From assembly GCA_013397935.1 (NCBI GenBank), contig VZRN01001859.1, positions 1,210,268-1,274,267 of the forward strand: DNA of 64,000 nt, given 5' to 3'. A program made the translations under genes and the position numbers. The notes under the pieces are model-generated. The model was not told the origin of the DNA. It searched no databases and was given only the letters and a program-made list of their open reading frames with translations. Source of the stretch: Dasyornis broadbenti (taxonomy: Eukaryota; Chordata; Aves; Passeriformes; Dasyornithidae). Shown piece by piece: positions 37,801 to 49,000 of the stretch (position 1 is its first letter; each line of letters opens with the position of its first letter).

Positions 37801-40080
37801 GCTGTACTGCTTTTTGTTGGTCACTGTTCCAGAATTCATTGTCAGGAGACAGCACTTGAGAATCCAGTGTTTCCAAAGATTTATAAAGCAACTTGGGAAA
37901 AAATGCCCACAGAACTAACTAATAAAAGCATTTAAAGTAGATTTCAGAAAAAAAATACTGCCCTGCTACAAGAATAGCATCTCCAAACTATTTTTGTACA
38001 CAGGATCCATCCATGCCAATTAGACTGTGTTAGATAATCTGGAGAAGAAAATTGTTTTGTGATCATTTAAGATTAATATCTTATAGAGAACTATGCTCTT
38101 ATGTCTGCTCTTATGTCAAGCTGTCAGATAATGTGCTAAAGTAGAAATAAAACAAATACCAGATTTCCTTTTTTGTCTGGCTTTAAGAGAAGTATACTGA
38201 GTGTCCCAAATAAATGCTCATTATGTTACTTTTCTTAAAATAAGATTAGTGAGAAAATAGTTTAGCATATAAAAAATTCCTCAGACATCTTACATTAGTT
38301 GGCAGGCCCTGACAGAGAGACTAGAGACATTCCTTTTATCTGATGGAAAAAAAAATCTTTCTTCCTGGACTGAGCTACGGCAGCTTTATTCATTAGCAGT
38401 TTCTTTTTTTTCTGTAGAAAATTCTGCTGGGTGAAGAAAGCAGACTATCTTTGGTGGGACATTATTAACCTAGACTTTGGGAAGCAGCAGTTTGCTGCTC
38501 TCTGCAGGCTGGGAAAATCACTGAAATCCACACTTGTACTGAAATAAATTCCCCGAAGGAGCTGGGACATTATCTTTCCATGCCACTGTTCACGATCTGG
38601 AAAATAAGGGTCAAGTATTTTCTCACTTTAAAGGAGACATGAAAGAATGACACTGCTTGACTTACAGGTAGTCCGGATACAGATATCCATTAGTGAATTA
38701 TAAAAAGGATTTATGTCTCTGAATTATGGCTGTTCAGCCATACAAAAGCGTCAACTGTAATAAGTAGAACATTTACCAGCTTGTACTGAAAAGTATTTTA
38801 GTACATGCATAGTGAGACACAAGGAGACAAAAACATGTGCTTGGAGGGTTGACTTCTCTAAGATGAAAGGAGGTTGGTGCCTTTGTGATCTACAGGATTT
38901 GGAGTCACAGACCACCTTCCTGTTTGGTGTTTGTACAGTCATTAGTGCAATAAGTGTCCTGGTCCGTGTCAGGTGCTCACAGGCTTGGCAGTGCCACAAA
39001 CAACACTGACAAACAACAGGCTCACAAACCGCTTCAACAACCACTTATCTTCTGCAGGTTCAGAGAGATTAGAGATTTAGGGATGTGCACATATTATATG
39101 GCAGGGTTTAGATTTCTTTCAAATTGCAAGGCTAGGCAACGTCAGTCCTGAGCCTTTATAGGTATGACTCAAAATAAGCAAACACAGAGCAGAGGAATGC
39201 AGCACATTTGTCAAGCGGGGTATCCTGATGTCTCCAAGGAGACACTTTTGTCAGTTGTGGCAGCTTCCTGAACTGGTGCCGTAATTTAATTAGAAATATC
39301 ACCAACTATAGGAGATAAAAAAGTACTTAAAATTGGGGCCAAACATTTTTAACTGAACTTTTGGAAATTAATGCCATCTACAAGCTAAGCAGCACAGATT
39401 TGTCCATTTCCCAGCAAGGCTGATTCACAAATCAAGGCATCAAAAATTATGTAATATTGTAGCAAATGTCACTTCTGACTACTGTGTTGAGAAACTGTGG
39501 AGGAAGAGTTGTCTTGGTGAGGCAAATCAGTGTATTCTTTCAGCTACAGCCTACCTTAGTGGTCGATGGTAGACGTTAGCACCTTCTTACTTTGGTTTCT
39601 GCGCTAGCAATGAGCGATATCCCACATTGTGTAGTTCTCACTACCAACACCTTCCCACCAAGAGCAAGACCGTGGCAGATTCTCCCAACAGTTATTCCTT
39701 GCACCATCTTCGTATCTTTTTCAATACCTTTTGATCAAAACAGCCTGGAAGCTTCAGGCACAGTGCAAGCTGTCAATGCACACATACCTTGAACAGTAAC
39801 CATGGCATTGCTCTGTCACTGCTGTGCTTTTAAGCATCCAGCCTGAGCGAAACACATGAAATCTCCAGACGTACAACACAGTGCACTGATGAACTTCATG
39901 AAAAAAACTGCCAAATTAATGCCCTATTAATGATTTAATCTGGCACTTGCACATTGCAATGAAACTGCATAGCTTATGAGTAAAACTAGATCAAGACTCA
40001 TGTCTCAAATTTCTTATTTAGGAAAACCTTCCAAAATTTTCCAGATGATAGGTTGATAATTTTATTCTTTTTTTTTGTCA
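28814..40080. other. Long unique stretch without a recognised transposable element
   Basis: More than 11 kb in which I recognise no CR1, LTR, SINE or gene. Minor features: a tandem 10-bp ATTTATAACT pair at 31391-31410, AT-rich imperfect repeats at 33675-33735 (ATTAGATT and ATTATT units), and GC-richer islands at 34160-34400 and 36360-36990. Overlapping open frames up to 143 codons occur at 36713-37144 (minus), caused by the higher GC content there; they lack domains and compete with equally long frames on the other strand. Confidence 0.5.
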
Positions 40081-40440
40081 TGTGAGGTGAGGCTGAAAGA
40101 TATGGGACTTCTCAGATGAGAGAAGGCTTCAAGGCACCTGATCAATGTATATTGACTAAAAACTGATGGGAGTGAATGAAGATGAGGAAGCCAGACTATT
40201 CTTAGTAGTGACCATGGATGGGACAAGAAGTAGCAGACACAAATTAGAACATATCATAGTCCAACTGCACACAAGAAAACAATTTTTTGCCATGAGGATT
40301 GTCAAAATCCGGCATAGGTTATCCAAGGAAGTTGTTGAGTCTCCATCCTTGGACGTATTCAAAACCTGATTGGACATGGTCCCAGGCAACCTGTTGTTAG
40401 GTGATCCTGTTTGAACTGGGGAGTTGAATTAGAGGACTGG
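40081..40440 (+). mobile_element. Outer CR1 LINE, left part of a split copy
   Basis: It starts TGTGAGGTGAGGCTGAAAGA, matching the 'gaggagaggctgagaga' block of CR1, and proceeds through the ORF2 3' coding region and 3' UTR (GTTGAGTCTCCATCCTTGGA, ATTCAAAACCTGATTGGACA, then TGATCCTGTTTGAACTGG). It stops abruptly at about 40440, before its 3' terminus. The missing end reappears at 41161-41215, after an inserted CR1. The copy carries many substitutions. Confidence 0.9.
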
Positions 40441-41160
40441 TATCAACACAGGCTGTAGGCAAACACATCAAAATCAGCCCTGCTGGAAAGGACTTGGGTG
40501 TGCTGGTGAATGAGACACTAGACATGACCCAGCAATGTGCACTCACAGCCCAGAAAGACAAATGTGTTCTGGGCTGAATCCAAAGCAGCGTGGGCAGCAG
40601 GGCTAGGGAGGGGATTCCGCCCCTCTGCTCTGGTGAGACCCCACCTGCAGTGCTACACCCAGCTCTGGAGACCCCAGCACAGGAAGGACATGGACCTGTT
40701 GGAGCAAGTCCAGAGGAGGCTACCAAGATAATTAGAGGGATGGAACACCTCTCCCATGAGGAAAGGCTAAGACAGCTGTGATTTTTCAGACTGGAAAAGA
40801 AAACGCATCAGGATGACCTAATTGTGACCTTTCAGTACCTGAGGGGAGCCTTGCAGAAAGATGGAGAGGGACTCCTTACAAGGGCTTGTAGTGATAGGAC
40901 AAGGGCTTTGGTTTTAAACTGAAAGAAAGTAGGTTTAGATTACACATTATGTAAAAATTCTTTTTTCTGGGAGTGGTGAGGCACTAGAATGGTTTGCCCA
41001 AATAAATGGTGGATGCACCATCCCGGGATGTGTTCAAGGCTGGGTTGGATGGGACTTTGAGCAACCTGGTCTAGTTGACAGTGTCGCTGTCCATGGCAGG
41101 GGGATTGGAAGTGGATCATCTTGAAGGTTCCTTCCAAAGCAAGCCATTCCATGGTTCTGT
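40441..41160 (+). mobile_element. Inner CR1 LINE inserted into an older CR1
   Basis: This is a 5'-truncated CR1 of about 720 bp. It starts in the late reverse-transcriptase ORF: AGKDLGVLVNETLD and QCALTAQKD can be read, then SALVRPHLQCYTQLWRPQ, and EQVQRR. It runs through the family's 3' coding region (GGTTTGCCCAAATAAATGGT) and ends with AAGCCATTCCATGGTTCTGT. Frames shift several times, so it is dead. It differs in subfamily from the copy it interrupts: it has the 'AACCTGGTCTAGTTGACAGT' block instead of the outer copy's 'GGCAACCTGTTGTTAGGTGA'. Confidence 0.9.
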
Positions 41161-41215
41161 GATGGCCTTCAAAAGCCCCTTCTGACCCTAATCATTCTGT
41201 GTTTCTCTGATTCTG
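41161..41215 (+). mobile_element. Outer CR1 LINE, right part (3' terminus)
   Basis: GATGGCCTTCAAAAGCCCCT, then TGACCCTAATCATTCTGTG and further CTGATTCTG is a CR1 3' terminus. It stands directly after the complete 3' end of the inner copy. It supplies exactly the part missing from the left fragment, so the two are one interrupted element. Confidence 0.82.
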
Positions 41216-43986
41216 TTTTACTCATAAAGCATCACATCTCAGACATGATGCGCACTGTAAAGGTTTCTGAGACAACAGATGATCCCAAAATGCTCTAGTA
41301 GGATTCATTAAAACCAAAACCTGTGAATTCCAGAATATCTTATGGTAGCCACAGTCAGTCATCTAGCAATCTACTAGTCATCTAGCAAACTTCTGAAATA
41401 TAAGAGAAAAAAACCCAGTGTCATTCTGGACACAAAGTACAAATGGTGGGCTATGGAAATTGGTATTTCTTGTAGGTGTTGATGGAAATATTTAAATTTA
41501 TTCTAGAGTTATAGCAGTTGGTCTTAGAAATTTAATTCTCTCTGTAATCTCACATTTAGCATATCAGGAAATTACTCTGCTTCTCAGACCCAGAAAGAGT
41601 TGTGGTTGCCCATTTGAAATCAGATGATTTTCTGCAAGAGGATGTAATAGACTACTGAATGGTCCGGGACATAACTAGGCTGCAGGTATTCTGATGGATC
41701 ATGCTTCATATGTGATTCATGCTAAAAACTAAAAATTGAGGCCAAGAGAAAGAAAATACGGATTTTCCTGACACCCTATTTCATCCTTCATTGCTGAAAA
41801 TAATTCCATGTTTTCGGTCAAAATTAGTGAAGAAGGTTGAATAACAGGGAGGAATCTAAATAATGTATCTAAGGATTTGGGGCTCTGTTACTGGAGATAC
41901 TTCAAATGGTAATTAGTTTTCTTCTAATAGTTTCATTACTACTGGTCGTACTAATTTGCATAACTGGAAACATAAGTCCGGTTCCAGTCTATTGGTAAGG
42001 TGACCCTGAGGGTGCAGACTCACCAAATTGGGATGGGGACCAAGATGGAATTTGGTTAATGTGATTTGAATCTTCATTATATAATTCAATAAAATGCATC
42101 ATGAATATATCTTCATTATATAGTTCACATTAAAATGTGAAACTACAGCCAATAAATGTAGTTCATTTGAAAATTTATGTCTGACCAAGCCTGATTATAG
42201 TGTAAGGCTAAGTTTACATCTTCTTAATGTTCTCTCCATCATATCTCAAATCCACAGGTATCCCTTTTTTAACAACGCAGGTCAGATTCTTGAATAACTT
42301 CATAATAACACATAGAGTTACAACCGCCAATTCTTTGACCCAGAACTGCAGCTTGGGAACAGAATATACACATTTTATGTGGAAAATGTAATGGAAATAG
42401 GCTAAATTAAAAAAAAAAAGAAAGTTCCACAAACAGTACTTTTCCACTTTTGCTGTTTCAGTTCTGTCATCTACTTAAAAGATTTGCAAATGGTAAGAGA
42501 AATGTGGCATCTGGCTGTGAGCTAAACAGTGTTTTTAACAGATCTTAGAAACATTATTACAAAGCAAGACACTCAGTTTTCTTATCTTACACCAAATAAT
42601 TAGCCTCAGTAGTGACAAACTGCTTCCAAATGAATAAGCTTTTGATAGTAAACGATCAAATTTTGGTGAAAATCTGATCATGGGAAAATTGGTCATGGAA
42701 AGAAATGGTTCAACACCTGATGCACCCCTTAAAAACAAGGACTCCTTGGTATTATCCCATTTAATATGGATGTTGCAAACAACAAAACCTCTAAATGTTA
42801 CTCAGACTAATCACTTTTGATTACATGCAGTTTTCATCTGATTAAAATGTATTAAAACTGGAATTTAAATTTATCTAGAGTTAGAACTGTATTCCACAGG
42901 GGTTTTTTTTTGTTTGTTTATTTTTAATATTGCAATCTGGTTTTGTACTTCAAGTTTATATTTCAATTTATGCTAGACAATAAATGATGGCCTAGGAAAA
43001 ACTGAAAGCCAATATTTTTTTAGTTTTGTTTTGCATGAAACACCTGTCTTTTTAATATTTTTTCCATTGTGGAATATATGTCTTCTTCTGTCTTAATAAG
43101 AGTAGTAGTAATTCTAGGACCTTTTGCATGCAGGCAACCAGTGGAGATTTCATAATTTTGCAATATATAGCAGCTACCATTGCTTTTAATGGGTAAGGCT
43201 TAGGGTTAAGCACTTTTGATGCTCTGGTCATTTCCTTTAGATGCCTAATTGCCAAAGTAACTCTTTGTAAAGGTATGCACTTCTCAGACTGAGTGGAAAA
43301 GAAAATATTGATGAAATGTTAGGGGTATTGATGGGACGCATGAAGGCAATTGAAATGGAAATGCCTTCTAATTAAATATCTAGTTTAGGATTTGAAAATG
43401 TACATTGTCCTAGATAGGCCATTGATCTGAGACTATTGCTGCTGTAGAGCAATGTGTTCTGCAGGACAAGTTCTTAGGACTGGAAAGGAATCATTTATTC
43501 ACTAAAGATTTCAAATTGCTAGGCTATAAGGAATCTATTCCTCATTCTCCTCCCGCCTTCTTCAGTGCCCAATTCCCCCCACACACACACCGACTCCCGC
43601 CTCAAATCTTCACACATTAACGAATAAGATTGAGAGGTCAAAATCCCCCGAACATTTTCAAAACCCATAGGAAAAAATTCCAGATATATTTCATACTTTG
43701 TCTGAAAGGGATGAGGTTGCCTTATTGACCTCTTTTCCTTCTCTGTTTTAGCAGACACCCTGCTGCATTATAAGAAACCCCGAGGCTCCTGGCCATGGCT
43801 GCCAGACTCTGGGCTTGGCATCTGCCTTTTAGACAGAGTGGAGGAGGGCACATCAGGTGGGAAGGAAAACAGAGAAAATTTCCCTGGGAAAATTGCCTTG
43901 CTTCTATTGAACTGAACTGATCCACAAACTGACATAATTGTACAGGATGTTTTGACTTCTTCCATGCTGACATTTCTTGACTGAAA

Positions 43987-44039
43987 TAAAAGTTAAAAAA
44001 AAAGGAAAAAAAAAAAGAGAGAAAAAAGAAACAAGAAAA
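43987..44039 (+). repeat. A-rich low-complexity tract
   Basis: Nearly pure A with scattered G (AAAAAAAAAGGAAAAA pattern). It could be the eroded tail of a retroposed sequence, but no recognisable body lies on its 5' side, so I annotate it as simple sequence. Confidence 0.85.
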
Positions 44040-44586
44040 CTTCCATGTGAATGTATTCCAGAGCTCATACAGTAACACGTTTCTTGTTAAATCCAAAGAG
44101 TTAAAGAGAAGAGATCCAAATAGCACAGTGATCAATAGTTTATGTTTGGCTGATGTTAAATCAGGTTCCAGAGATCTCTTGACAGTTTTGCTCAAAGCAT
44201 ACAGTGAATTGCTATAAATACCTTCACTGACATAAGGCAGTGTTGTTTCACTGTGGGAGCTGAAAGTAAACCCTCTGTCCTGAGCAAGCTCACCCTTCCA
44301 CCACAAGCACCAGGGCAATGGCCACATCACCCACTGCTCTCTATGGCCTCTTTCTGCAGGAGAACAAGCACTCACCTCCAAGCACAGGTTACCTATACAT
44401 GCCGTTCGTCTGGAGTTGAGCAGATGAAAAAAGGTTTTATCCAGGATCTGCCATGTTCACTAAATAATTCAACAAACTAGTTTTTCTTTAGATTGCTGCC
44501 TGAAGGTACATTCCGAGTTTGAGCACAGAACTGTTTATTTGGGTTTATTAAGTTCCTACTGTTCAGCTGAACTTGTTACAGGGTGG

Positions 44587-44684
44587 CTTTTTTTTGATTT
44601 GTTGTTTTTGTGTTTGTTTTATTTTGTTGGTTTGAGTTTGTTTTGTTTTGTATTTTGTTTTATTTTGGTTTTTTTTTTTTTTTA
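44587..44684 (+). repeat. T/G-rich low-complexity tract, (TTTTG)n-like
   Basis: About 100 bp made almost only of T and G with occasional A, in 4-6 bp units such as TTTTG and TGTTT, ending in a long T run. It is typical of slippage-driven simple sequence. Confidence 0.85.
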
Positions 44685-45488
44685 GCATAAGCAGCATGAT
44701 GAATCATTTTTTCCCCAATTAATATAAAGAAAGTCTCAAATGTTTAAATACAGGCCTGCTCCATCAAGACTGCTTTGAGGAAATAAGCTGTTATTTGATT
44801 TCCTGGTGGGATTAGTTCTTGTTAAATACATTTTTAATGTACTTCTGGTATCTAATGAATTATGTAGCATGCCCCTTTTTCTTCTGTCAAGTGAGGTTTG
44901 GAAGAAATCAGGTCAAGTCCAATGGCAAAAAAATTATATAGTATTCTGAAATAACCCCTAGTCAGAGTGAAAAAAGCATTATGGTAGAAACTAATTCCTG
45001 ATGAAAAAAGGGAAAATATTACAAACAAGCTAGGCCACTCTATTTTTGTGGCTACTCCTCCCCCCCAAAATTTCTTCTATATAGGACAGAGGCCAAGTAC
45101 AATTTTTACAGGTCTTAAAGGAGGCTAGTGAAAGCCAGGTTTGAAACTATGAAAAGAAGGGTATTCATCCCTCAGTGTGTAGCAGGCCTGTGGCACTCCA
45201 AAAGAGGAGAAGTTTATGGGTATATAAGTAGAGCCTGGACACCACTTTGAAGAGAGAACCATTGCCAGTTATTAAATAGAACAATCCAGGAAATTGCCTG
45301 AGCTCAGAAAGCTCTGATGCTAGAAGAGTAGTAGGCAAAAATTTATTTAAGCTTGTCCTGTTCCACCTCTTTCCTGGGCACCCATTTTAATCACTGTTAT
45401 GATTACTGTGTTCTCATCATTATTAAATGGTAAAATCCTAGAGCAAAAGAAAAATTGCCAAAGTTGCTTTAGTTGTTTGGTCATATGC

Positions 45489-46068
45489 TTTTGTGATTTA
45501 ATCCCAGCCAGCAACTATGCACCACACAGCCACTTGCCCACTGCCTCCCACCCCTGCCCCCATTGGGGAGGAGAATCAGAAAGAAAAGATGAACTTTTTT
45601 GGCAAAGATAAGATGAATATAATAATAATAAATATGCTCATAATAACAACAATAGTACAATACAGTAACAGAAATTATAAGGAGAGGGTGAGAGTAAAGA
45701 ACCCAAGAGAAACAAGGGGTGCCCAACACCCACTGATCAACACCCAGACCATCCCTTAACAGGGATCATGCTCCTTTCAAGGTAACTCCCCCAGTTTGTA
45801 CACTGAGCATTACTGTCTGTGGTATGGGATAAACATTTGATCAGATTAGGTAAGATGTCCTGGCCATGCTCCCTCCTGGATTTTTGTGTAGCTCCTCACT
45901 AGAAAATCATGAGACACTGAAAAGTCCTTGTCTTAGGGTAACCAGCACTTAGCAACAGCCAAAACATCAGTATGTTATCAACATTATTGTCATACTAAAC
46001 CCAAAAAACACTGCACTGTATCAGCCACTAAGATGAAAATGAACTCTGTTCCAGTCAAAACCAGGACA
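45489..46068 (-). mobile_element. Solo LTR of avian endogenous retrovirus family A, reverse orientation
   Basis: This 580-bp LTR is the same family as the one at 14163. On the plus strand it starts TTTTGTGATTTAATCCCAGC and CAGCAACTATGCACCACACA, the reverse complement of the family's 3' end. It finishes TTCCAGTCAAAACCAGGACA, the reverse complement of the 5' end (TGTCCTGGTTTTGACTGGAA). An ATT-rich internal stretch (45615-45650) and the ACTGAAAAGTCCTTG and AACATCAGTATGTTATCAAC blocks are characteristic. The five bases on either side are TATGC and TATGT, a target-site duplication with one transition. No internal viral genes are present. Family identity is firm; placing it in the ERVL class is an inference. 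Confidence 0.9.
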
Positions 46069-49000
46069 TATGTTCAAACTCAAAACCAATTCTTTTTAAG
46101 AAAGGGTTGACTGTTATTTCCATGGAATAGCACTGTTAATGCAGCAAGGATGTATGTTTTTCAACATGAGGTGTGGGGGTGACTCCTAACATCTCTCTTC
46201 CCTTAGGTTTGCTTCTGTGATCCTGACACACTGATTTCTTCCAGGATGAGTGATGGAATCTCTGGCTAGGACTAAAATTAAACATGTGTATTCAGTAAAA
46301 CCATTCTACTAATGTCAGATTTTCTGAGGTCTCTCAGTTCTTTTTTATTCTGTTTTTTCTATTCTTTTTCTAGTCTACATTTTGGTTATTGTCATCAAAA
46401 ACTGAGCAGGTACATAATTTCTAATTAAACTTTGACCATTACCTCATTTGTTCCATTTTTTAAAAAATTGCTCATTTGTAATTTTCCTGACAATAATCAA
46501 ATTAAAAATTTTGAATTGCCTTGAGCTAATTCCATCCTCAAAGTCCTGTACACCTACGTGCTCTATTTTGATTGGGATAACTGACCTTTCCAGATCAGAC
46601 GTGGAAGATTATTTGTCATGTGGGTTTTACACTTAATTAAATATCAGATACATTGCTTTTTGACTGAGGCAATTTAAACTCAACTATTCCCTAGGGGACT
46701 CTGGAGCAGGAAATCATTCTTCTACCTCCCACTTCTAATATGTTGATTTATTTTCCTAAATTTAAGTTCCTGAGGTAGCCAATGTCACCTACACCTTGAA
46801 GGAAGAAAAAAAGATTCTTTCAAACAAAAGACTTTTATTTTTTTCACCCCCCACAAATACTATTGCTTTTTAATTATATTTATCTTTTTCCCGAAAAGTT
46901 GTCATTAATCACTACTGAGAAATTCTTTAGTTAATCAAAACCTACTTTGACACAATATCTGAAATTTACCTGTGAATATACAACCTCCTATAGTTACTCT
47001 GTTCTTCTTCCATCCATTCAAATCCCCTCTATGTGACTCAGAACTGGAACATGAACTTGGCTTGTGCACCTCCCAGGAAAGTAGCTTTTACAGCAGTTTA
47101 GACCATCTGAAACAGGTTTCTCTTAATTTCTTCTTTTGGAGCTCTTCCCTTGTATACACCTAATTAAATATTAATTGTCCCCAGAGGAAAAGAAAACGGG
47201 GAGAGGGTGACTTCTGCTGGGTGGAAGTGGGAAAGCCATGCTCCAGTCCTTGCTCTGAAAAGTATGTAATTACACATGCAAAACAGAGCAGAGTGGGTTT
47301 TTTAGATGGAAAAAACCCTTCCTGGGAACACCCATAGGTGCAACAATTTATCTTTTCACCAGTCTGTCTCTCACTGGAAATATTTTCAATAGTGAAAGAA
47401 CTGGAAGGTAGAGATGCAGCATTAATAGCATGTCGCCCTGGGCTTTTTCTGCAGGAGTAAGCATATCCTGAGACTTTATCTTGAGACAGCCTTGCACACA
47501 AGATGTGGGGGCAGAGGTGTGTGCTAAGCCACAAGCTAACAAAACTGGAGTCGTTTATTGCACGTACAGAAGTTGTGAGCAGCCCATTCAAGGTCCCAGG
47601 CACATATGACTTTGTCACCTTGTGTGAGGTGAGTAGCAGCCCTTCACCACCACTGTACTCACTTTACTCAGTGAGTAAAGGACACTCACTGTGAGCAGGG
47701 AATTTAACGTGTGACAAATGAGATGGAGTTTCCTCACCAGCACTACAGGCAAAGCCATGGATGTCTTTATCACATCTGACCTTAGTCTCTCAGAGGGTGG
47801 AAAGAGAATTGCAAGACATCTGGTCAACAGATGTGAAATGCAATCCAGCCTTGTCTACTGTGTTTGTACCATGATACTCTGAGCAGAGCTCAGGGACATG
47901 TATCATCATTTTAAGTAAATGACTACACAAAGTGAAGGATAACTGGGACTCTGGCAATCCACCTCCAGATGGGAAGGAAATGCACAGGATCAGAATAATC
48001 AGGCAAACAAGAGGAGGTAGGTACAAGTCTGAGAATTAATATATAAGAAGGAAAAAATTGTTGTTGTAATAAGAAATAAATTGAGTGCCTTTGGACAAAC
48101 CTTGCTAAAGTGATCATTGTCCACGCTGTTTGTACTCTTGTGTGTTTCTTGGCTTCTTGCTTCCCCTGGTGGCATAGGTGCAAAACTCTTGTGACCAGAG
48201 ATTGTTTTTGGATGCTTGGAAATTTATGCAGTGATATGGCTGGGAGGGAGAACTGCTGCCTCTCGCTTGGGGCTGGCTGGGAGAGATGACAAATTCAGTA
48301 ATGCAGCATGGAAAATTGTAGTACCTTAGCCAGCTAAACTGAACATAGTGTAAAAATTAGGACCTGAAATAGGGCATTTCTAACACTGGGTTGGAAATTC
48401 CAGTCCTTAGTTTCTTTTTAAGTAGGCACACAAGCCCCTAGAGAACAATACCCCATCTTTCTGTCTGCTATCTAACCATGTATAGAGAGCTCTGCTTCAA
48501 AGAGATAACAACGGAATCATGAGATAAATGATGGATAATAGAAAATGCACCAATGAACTCCAGCTGACTCAAATTTTCCACTTTTCACACTGGAAAGTAT
48601 ATGGAAGGACTGATTTTGAACAATTTTGAGTTTATCAGATTGGCTTGGCCTCCCTAGAACTGAAATATAACTTCAAAACAAGTTAAAAGGTGCCAGCTTG
48701 TAATTTTGCATTTTTTTCCACTTTTTTTCATTCTGAAGTACTTTGTTTAATTTTTTTTCGTAGACATGAAGGTAATTTCAGGGAACACAAGCCTCTTTTA
48801 TCTCTGTCTCTCTGAAATTACCTGAAAATCCTTTTTCAGACAGAAACTGAGTTTTATTTTGTCTTTGTTCAGGATATTTAGAAAGCTGTGGTTTCTTTTT
48901 CCCTTTTTTTTTTTTTGTTTTTTTTAATAAGTTAATCTATGAAACTGAAAACTCAGTTGCTTCCAGAGCTGCAAACCAAGATGACTGTGCTTTCACACCC

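Larger units (their letters stand above)
41216..45488. other. Unique AT-rich non-coding DNA with low-complexity tracts
   Basis: No gene is recognised. There is an A-rich tract at 43987-44039 and a T/G-rich tract ((TTTTG)n-like, ending in a T run) at about 44587-44684. The longest open frame of the whole window (219 codons, minus strand, 43722-44381) lies here but runs through the A-rich tract, read as poly-Phe, and has no recognisable domain; I do not call it a gene. A CACACACACAC run is at about 43580-43590. Confidence 0.55.

Noticed and set aside
40397..40781. Frames of 60-109 codons on both strands
   Set aside because: The plus-strand frames are remnants of the CR1 ORF2 end and the minus-strand frame is its shadow.
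47160..47618. 152-codon minus-strand frame
   Set aside because: No domain, signal peptide or family resemblance; overlapped by other frames and flanked by AT-rich non-coding DNA.
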